Shown here: piece by piece, positions 61,411 to 64,000 of the stretch
Numbering within the stretch: position 1 is the first letter of the stretch
Layout of the letters: every line of letters starts with the position of its first letter
Source: Alcaligenaceae bacterium
Lineage (GTDB): Bacteria > Pseudomonadota > Gammaproteobacteria > Burkholderiales > Burkholderiaceae_B
Direction of reading: 5' to 3'
NCBI GenBank assembly: GCA_029265795.1
Contig: JAJUGV010000004.1
Span: forward strand, 19,388-83,387
DNA: 64,000 nucleotides
Made by a program: the position numbers and the translations under genes
The notes under the pieces: model-generated
Seen by the model: the letters and a program-made list of their open reading frames with translations, nothing else
Told to the model about the DNA's origin: nothing
Database searches by the model: none

Positions 61411-62479
61411 AGCCTTGGCCACGCCGAAATACCTGCCGCAGGGTTACGGCGACCCTTCGTTGCTGAAGCCGCTGCAGAACTTGCTGGATGAACTGACCCA
61501 GGCCCATAAGGGTGAGCGCCTTAGTCTTGCAGTGGCACTGAGCGGCGGCGCGGATTCAGCGATGCTTGCCGTGCATGCCGCCATTGCGCTGCGCCACTAC
61601 GCAGGGCTGGAGCTGCATTGCTTCCATATTCATCATGGCTTACAGAAGGCCGCCGATGGCTGGGCGGAGCACACTCACCGGTTGGCGGCCGGCCTGGGCC
61701 TGCCATGCCATAGCCTGCGCGTGTCGGTGCCCACGGATTCCGGCAAGGGCGTGGAAGCGGCAGCACGCGATGCACGTTACGACGGTCTGAAGCGGCTGGC
61801 TTCCTTCACCGGTGTATCGCATATTTTTCTTGCTCACCATCGTGACGACCAGACCGAGACTGTCCTGATGCGCCTATTGAGAGGCACGGGCCCTGCAGGG
61901 CTCGCCGCCATGGCGCCGATCTCCAAACGTGATGGGCTTACCTATCTGCGCCCCTGGCTGGAACTAGACCGTGCCCGCATTCTCGCCGGTGCTCAGGAAT
62001 ATGCCCAGCTTACCGGTTGGGCGCCGGTGGACGATCCCACGAATGTGCAGGACGCCTACACTCGGGGAGCGGTACGCCGCCGGCTTGTGCCGGTGCTCAA
62101 TGAGCGCTGGCCCGCCTGGCGCACCATTTTGCTGCGGCATGCCCGACAGGCACGTGAGCTGGGCAGACTGTTGGAAGACGTGGCAAGCGAAGACTTCGCC
62201 CGCTTGGAACCCAATGCCGACGCTACCGATTTTTCGCTGGCGGCCTGGCGAACCTTAAGTCATGAACGTCAGGTATTGGTGTTACGTCACTGGCTACATC
62301 AGCATGGCCTGCGAGCCCCCACAGAAGCGCGTATGCGCGAACTGTGTCGTCAATTGCGCGCAGTGCATGCCCTCGGGCATGATCGGCAGTTGCGCTTGCG
62401 TCACGAACACCACTGGGTGGTATGTGAGCGCGGGCGTGTGCGATTGTTGCGAATAAACGACAAGCCTGAAAATCGGTAA
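61382..62479 (+). CDS. tilS: tRNA(Ile)-lysidine synthase
   Basis: 365 residues if the ATG at 61382 is used, which overlaps accA by 29 bases; no clear ribosome-binding site is visible, and a TTG at 61415 is an alternative. The PP-loop motif is SGGADSAML (about 54-62), followed by HIHHGLQ and [21 protein letters not shown]. The protein modifies C34 of tRNA-Ile(CAU) to lysidine so it reads AUA. A C-terminal domain typical of longer TilS is reduced here. lysC follows 90 bases later. Confidence 0.93.
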   Translation: MGVSPRSIAEALATPKYLPQGYGDPSLLKPLQNLLDELTQAHKGERLSLAVALSGGADSAMLAVHAAIALRHYAGLELHCFHIHHGLQKAADGWAEHTHRLAAGLGLPCHSLRVSVPTDSGKGVEAAARDARYDGLKRLASFTGVSHIFLAHHRDDQTETVLMRLLRGTGPAGLAAMAPISKRDGLTYLRPWLELDRARILAGAQEYAQLTGWAPVDDPTNVQDAYTRGAVRRRLVPVLNERWPAWRTILLRHARQARELGRLLEDVASEDFARLEPNADATDFSLAAWRTLSHERQVLVLRHWLHQHGLRAPTEARMRELCRQLRAVHALGHDRQLRLRHEHHWVVCERGRVRLLRINDKPENR

Positions 62480-62569
62480 AATGTGAAAGTTTCTCCTTCC
62501 GACCTACGATGCCCGCCGGCACGGCGATAGTTGTGCGCCCGGTGAGGCGTCTCCACTCCAGAGTAGAAG

Positions 62570-63844
62570 ATGTCCCTGATCGTTCAAAAGTATGGCGGCA
62601 CGTCCATGGGCTCAGTCGAGCGCATCAAGAACGTGGCCCGACGCGTGGCAAAGTGGCATGCCGCCGGCCATCAGGTAGTTGTGGTGCCCTCGGCCATGGC
62701 CGGGGAAACCAACCGCCTGCTAGGTCTCGCCAAGGAAATGAGCGCCAATCCCGATGGCCGCGAGCTGGATCAGCTGGCTGCGACCGGCGAGCAGGCCAGC
62801 AGCGCACTACTGGCAATTGCCCTGCAGTCGATGGGCACACCCGCCCGCAGCTATACCGGCTGGCAAGTGCCCGTGCGGACCGATTCCTCGTATACCAAGG
62901 CACGCATCAACTCGATTGATGGTGAACGCATCCAGGCGGATCTTGACGCCGGGCGTGTGGTGATTGTTACCGGCTTCCAGGGCATAGACGAAGAAGGGAA
63001 CATCACAACCCTAGGTCGTGGCGGTTCCGATACCTCCGCCGTTGCGGTGGCGGCTTCACTGAAGGCGGACGAATGTCTGATCTTCACGGACGTGGACGGC
63101 GTATATACAACGGATCCACGCATTGTGCCCGAGGCGCGTCGCATGCAAGTCATTTCCTTCGAGGAAATGCTGGAAATGGCCTCGCTTGGCTCCAAAGTTC
63201 TGCAGATCCGTGCCGTAGAGTTTGCCGGGAAGTACCGGGTACCCGTCCGTGTGCTCTCGTCCCTCACCGATCCCCTGATTCCGCTCGAGGAAGAAATCGC
63301 CTCGGGCACGCTCATTACTTTCGAGGAAGACCAAAAAATGGAACATGCCGTAGTCTCGGGCATTGCCTTCAGCCGCGATGAAGCAAAGTTCACCTTGCTC
63401 AGTGTCCCGGACAAGCCCGGCGTGGCGTACTCCATCCTTGGGCCGGTGGCGGCAGCCAACATCGACGTCGACATGATTTTGCAGAATCAGTCTGTCGAAG
63501 GCACGACCGACTTTTCGTTCACTGTCAATCGCAATGATTTCTCCCGCACCCTCGAGTTGCTTCGCAACCAGGTCGGGCCCGCTGTCGGCGCGAAGGAAAT
63601 TGTCGCAGACGATAAGGTGTGCAAAGTCTCGATCGTGGGTATCGGCATGCGCAGCCATGTGGGCGTGGCCAGCCGTATGTTCCGCACCCTGTCCGAAGAA
63701 GGCATCAACATCCAGATGATCAGCACCAGCGAAATCAAGACTTCGGTGGTCATTGACGATAAGTACATGGAGTTGGCGGTACGTGCGCTGCACAAGGCGT
63801 TTGACCTTGGCAAGACAGAATCTGAAACCGTGAGCGAAGACTAA
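62570..63844 (+). CDS. lysC: aspartate kinase
   Basis: 424 residues. Kinase motif VQKYGGTSMGS at the N terminus, then the GRGGSDTSAVAVAASLKAD loop and FTDVDGVYTTDPR. Two C-terminal ACT domains (about 265-420, HAVVSGIAFSRDEAKFTLLSVPD and KVSIVGIGMRSHVGVASRMF) give feedback control by lysine and threonine. It makes aspartyl phosphate, the entry to lysine, methionine and threonine; dapA earlier in the window uses a later intermediate. A hairpin follows 16 bases after the stop. Confidence 0.96.
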   Translation: MSLIVQKYGGTSMGSVERIKNVARRVAKWHAAGHQVVVVPSAMAGETNRLLGLAKEMSANPDGRELDQLAATGEQASSALLAIALQSMGTPARSYTGWQVPVRTDSSYTKARINSIDGERIQADLDAGRVVIVTGFQGIDEEGNITTLGRGGSDTSAVAVAASLKADECLIFTDVDGVYTTDPRIVPEARRMQVISFEEMLEMASLGSKVLQIRAVEFAGKYRVPVRVLSSLTDPLIPLEEEIASGTLITFEEDQKMEHAVVSGIAFSRDEAKFTLLSVPDKPGVAYSILGPVAAANIDVDMILQNQSVEGTTDFSFTVNRNDFSRTLELLRNQVGPAVGAKEIVADDKVCKVSIVGIGMRSHVGVASRMFRTLSEEGINIQMISTSEIKTSVVIDDKYMELAVRALHKAFDLGKTESETVSED

Positions 63845-63860
63845 GCAGCCAACTTGCGCT

Positions 63861-63882
63861 CGTGGGGCTTAAGCGCCCCACG
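63861..63882 (+). terminator. hairpin after lysC
   Basis: CGTGGGGC (63861-63868) pairs with GCCCCACG (63875-63882) around a 6-base loop. Only A-rich sequence follows rather than T, so on the plus strand it may be a weak terminator or a barrier before the tRNA promoter. Confidence 0.55.
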
Positions 63883-63896
63883 AAGCAAAATATCGT

Positions 63897-63904
63897 GCTA
63901 GAAT
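63897..63904 (+). promoter_or_regulatory. predicted tRNA-Ser promoter (extended -10)
   Basis: TGCTAGAAT with an extended TG; TAGAAT is at 63899-63904, 13 bases before the tRNA. The ten-base TGCTAGAATC also precedes tRNA-His. No clear -35 is present. Confidence 0.45.
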
Positions 63905-63917
63905 CACGGTTTCTTTT

Positions 63918-64000
63918 GGAGATGTGGCCGAGAGGTTGAAGGTACTCCCCTGCTAAGGGAGCATACGGCTTATACCCGTATCGAGGGTTCGAATCCCTCC
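63918..64000 (+). tRNA. tRNA-Ser (GCU anticodon), 3' end cut by window
   Basis: Begins GGAGATGTGGCCGAGAGG. The anticodon stem CTCCCCTGCTAAGGGAG has GCT at 63952-63954, followed by a long variable arm (ATACGGCTTATACCCGTAT) diagnostic for serine tRNA and the T arm GAGGGTTCGAATCCCTC. The final 7 or so bases of the acceptor lie outside the window. Confidence 0.96.

Noticed and set aside
62480..62569. Possible lysine riboswitch before lysC
   Set aside because: The 90-base gap is too short and lacks the extended stems of that class.
63056..63793. 245-residue ORF antisense to lysC
   Set aside because: Fully opposite the ACT region of a conserved aspartate kinase.

Overview
The window is ordinary GC-rich proteobacterial chromosome, densely packed on both strands. 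Gene content and order suggest a betaproteobacterium of the Alcaligenaceae (Bordetella / Achromobacter / Pusillimonas relatives). The pointers are two orphan Bug-type solute receptors, the lysC-tilS-accA-alkA-cysS block next to lpxH, a PaaX regulator, many CoA-linked catabolic genes, and MutS and AccA sequences that read like Bordetella homologues from memory. This placement is inference; no rRNA is present. I see no insertion sequence, prophage, integrase or CRISPR array, and no gap above 300 bases lacks a gene.

Layout. 1-736: 3' part of bioB. 718-4078: a minus-strand unit with a PaaX-type repressor, a ferritin-like diiron oxygenase and its 2Fe-2S/FAD reductase. 4163-6056: cardiolipin synthase, a 23-residue membrane peptide and tRNA-His. 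6266-9704: yciO, a site-2 protease, dapA and a BamC-like lipoprotein, ended by a bidirectional terminator. 9769-15448, minus strand: roxA, mutS, a Crp/Fnr-type regulator and a glutathionyl-hydroquinone reductase. 15485-19261, minus strand: response regulator, LysM-FecR protein and CHASE2 histidine kinase in one operon. 19372-21985: an unknown membrane protein, an HpaI-type aldolase and cytochrome b561.

22004-38122 is a block of about 16 kb of CoA-ester catabolism. A LysR gene diverges from an acyl-CoA dehydrogenase / CoA-transferase pair. A minus-strand operon carries LysR, SDR, Bug receptor, a thiolase-like protein without the usual cysteine, its DUF35 partner and a SnoaL-like protein. Diverging from it is an eight-gene plus-strand operon: luciferase-like monooxygenase, CoA-transferase, enoyl-CoA hydratase, SDR, MaoC, VOC, a flavin-reductase/FCD fusion and an old-yellow-enzyme reductase. 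Together these look like uptake, CoA activation, flavin-dependent oxygenation or reduction and beta-oxidation-like shortening of a cyclic or branched acid. The substrate cannot be read from the sequence.

38161-41392 is a copper module: copA and cueR on plus, copZ on minus. Both transcription units begin at MerR-type promoters with 19-bp spacers and matching dyads. 41389-46039, minus strand: a nucleoside-recognition membrane protein, then a tightly packed DUF3182 / hydrolase / luciferase-like / yggS operon. 46154-48308 holds small envelope or stress-type proteins (PRC-barrel with collagen-like triplets, glycine-zipper lipoprotein, 48-residue membrane protein) and MscS. 48361-56023: Bug receptor, trmJ, suhB, a TerC-CBS protein, uppP, beta-carbonic anhydrase and an NCS2-like permease with an unusual C-terminal domain. 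56059-64000: lpxH, a periplasmic cyclophilin, a TPR protein, cysS, an AlkA-type glycosylase, accA, tilS, lysC and the start of tRNA-Ser(GCU).
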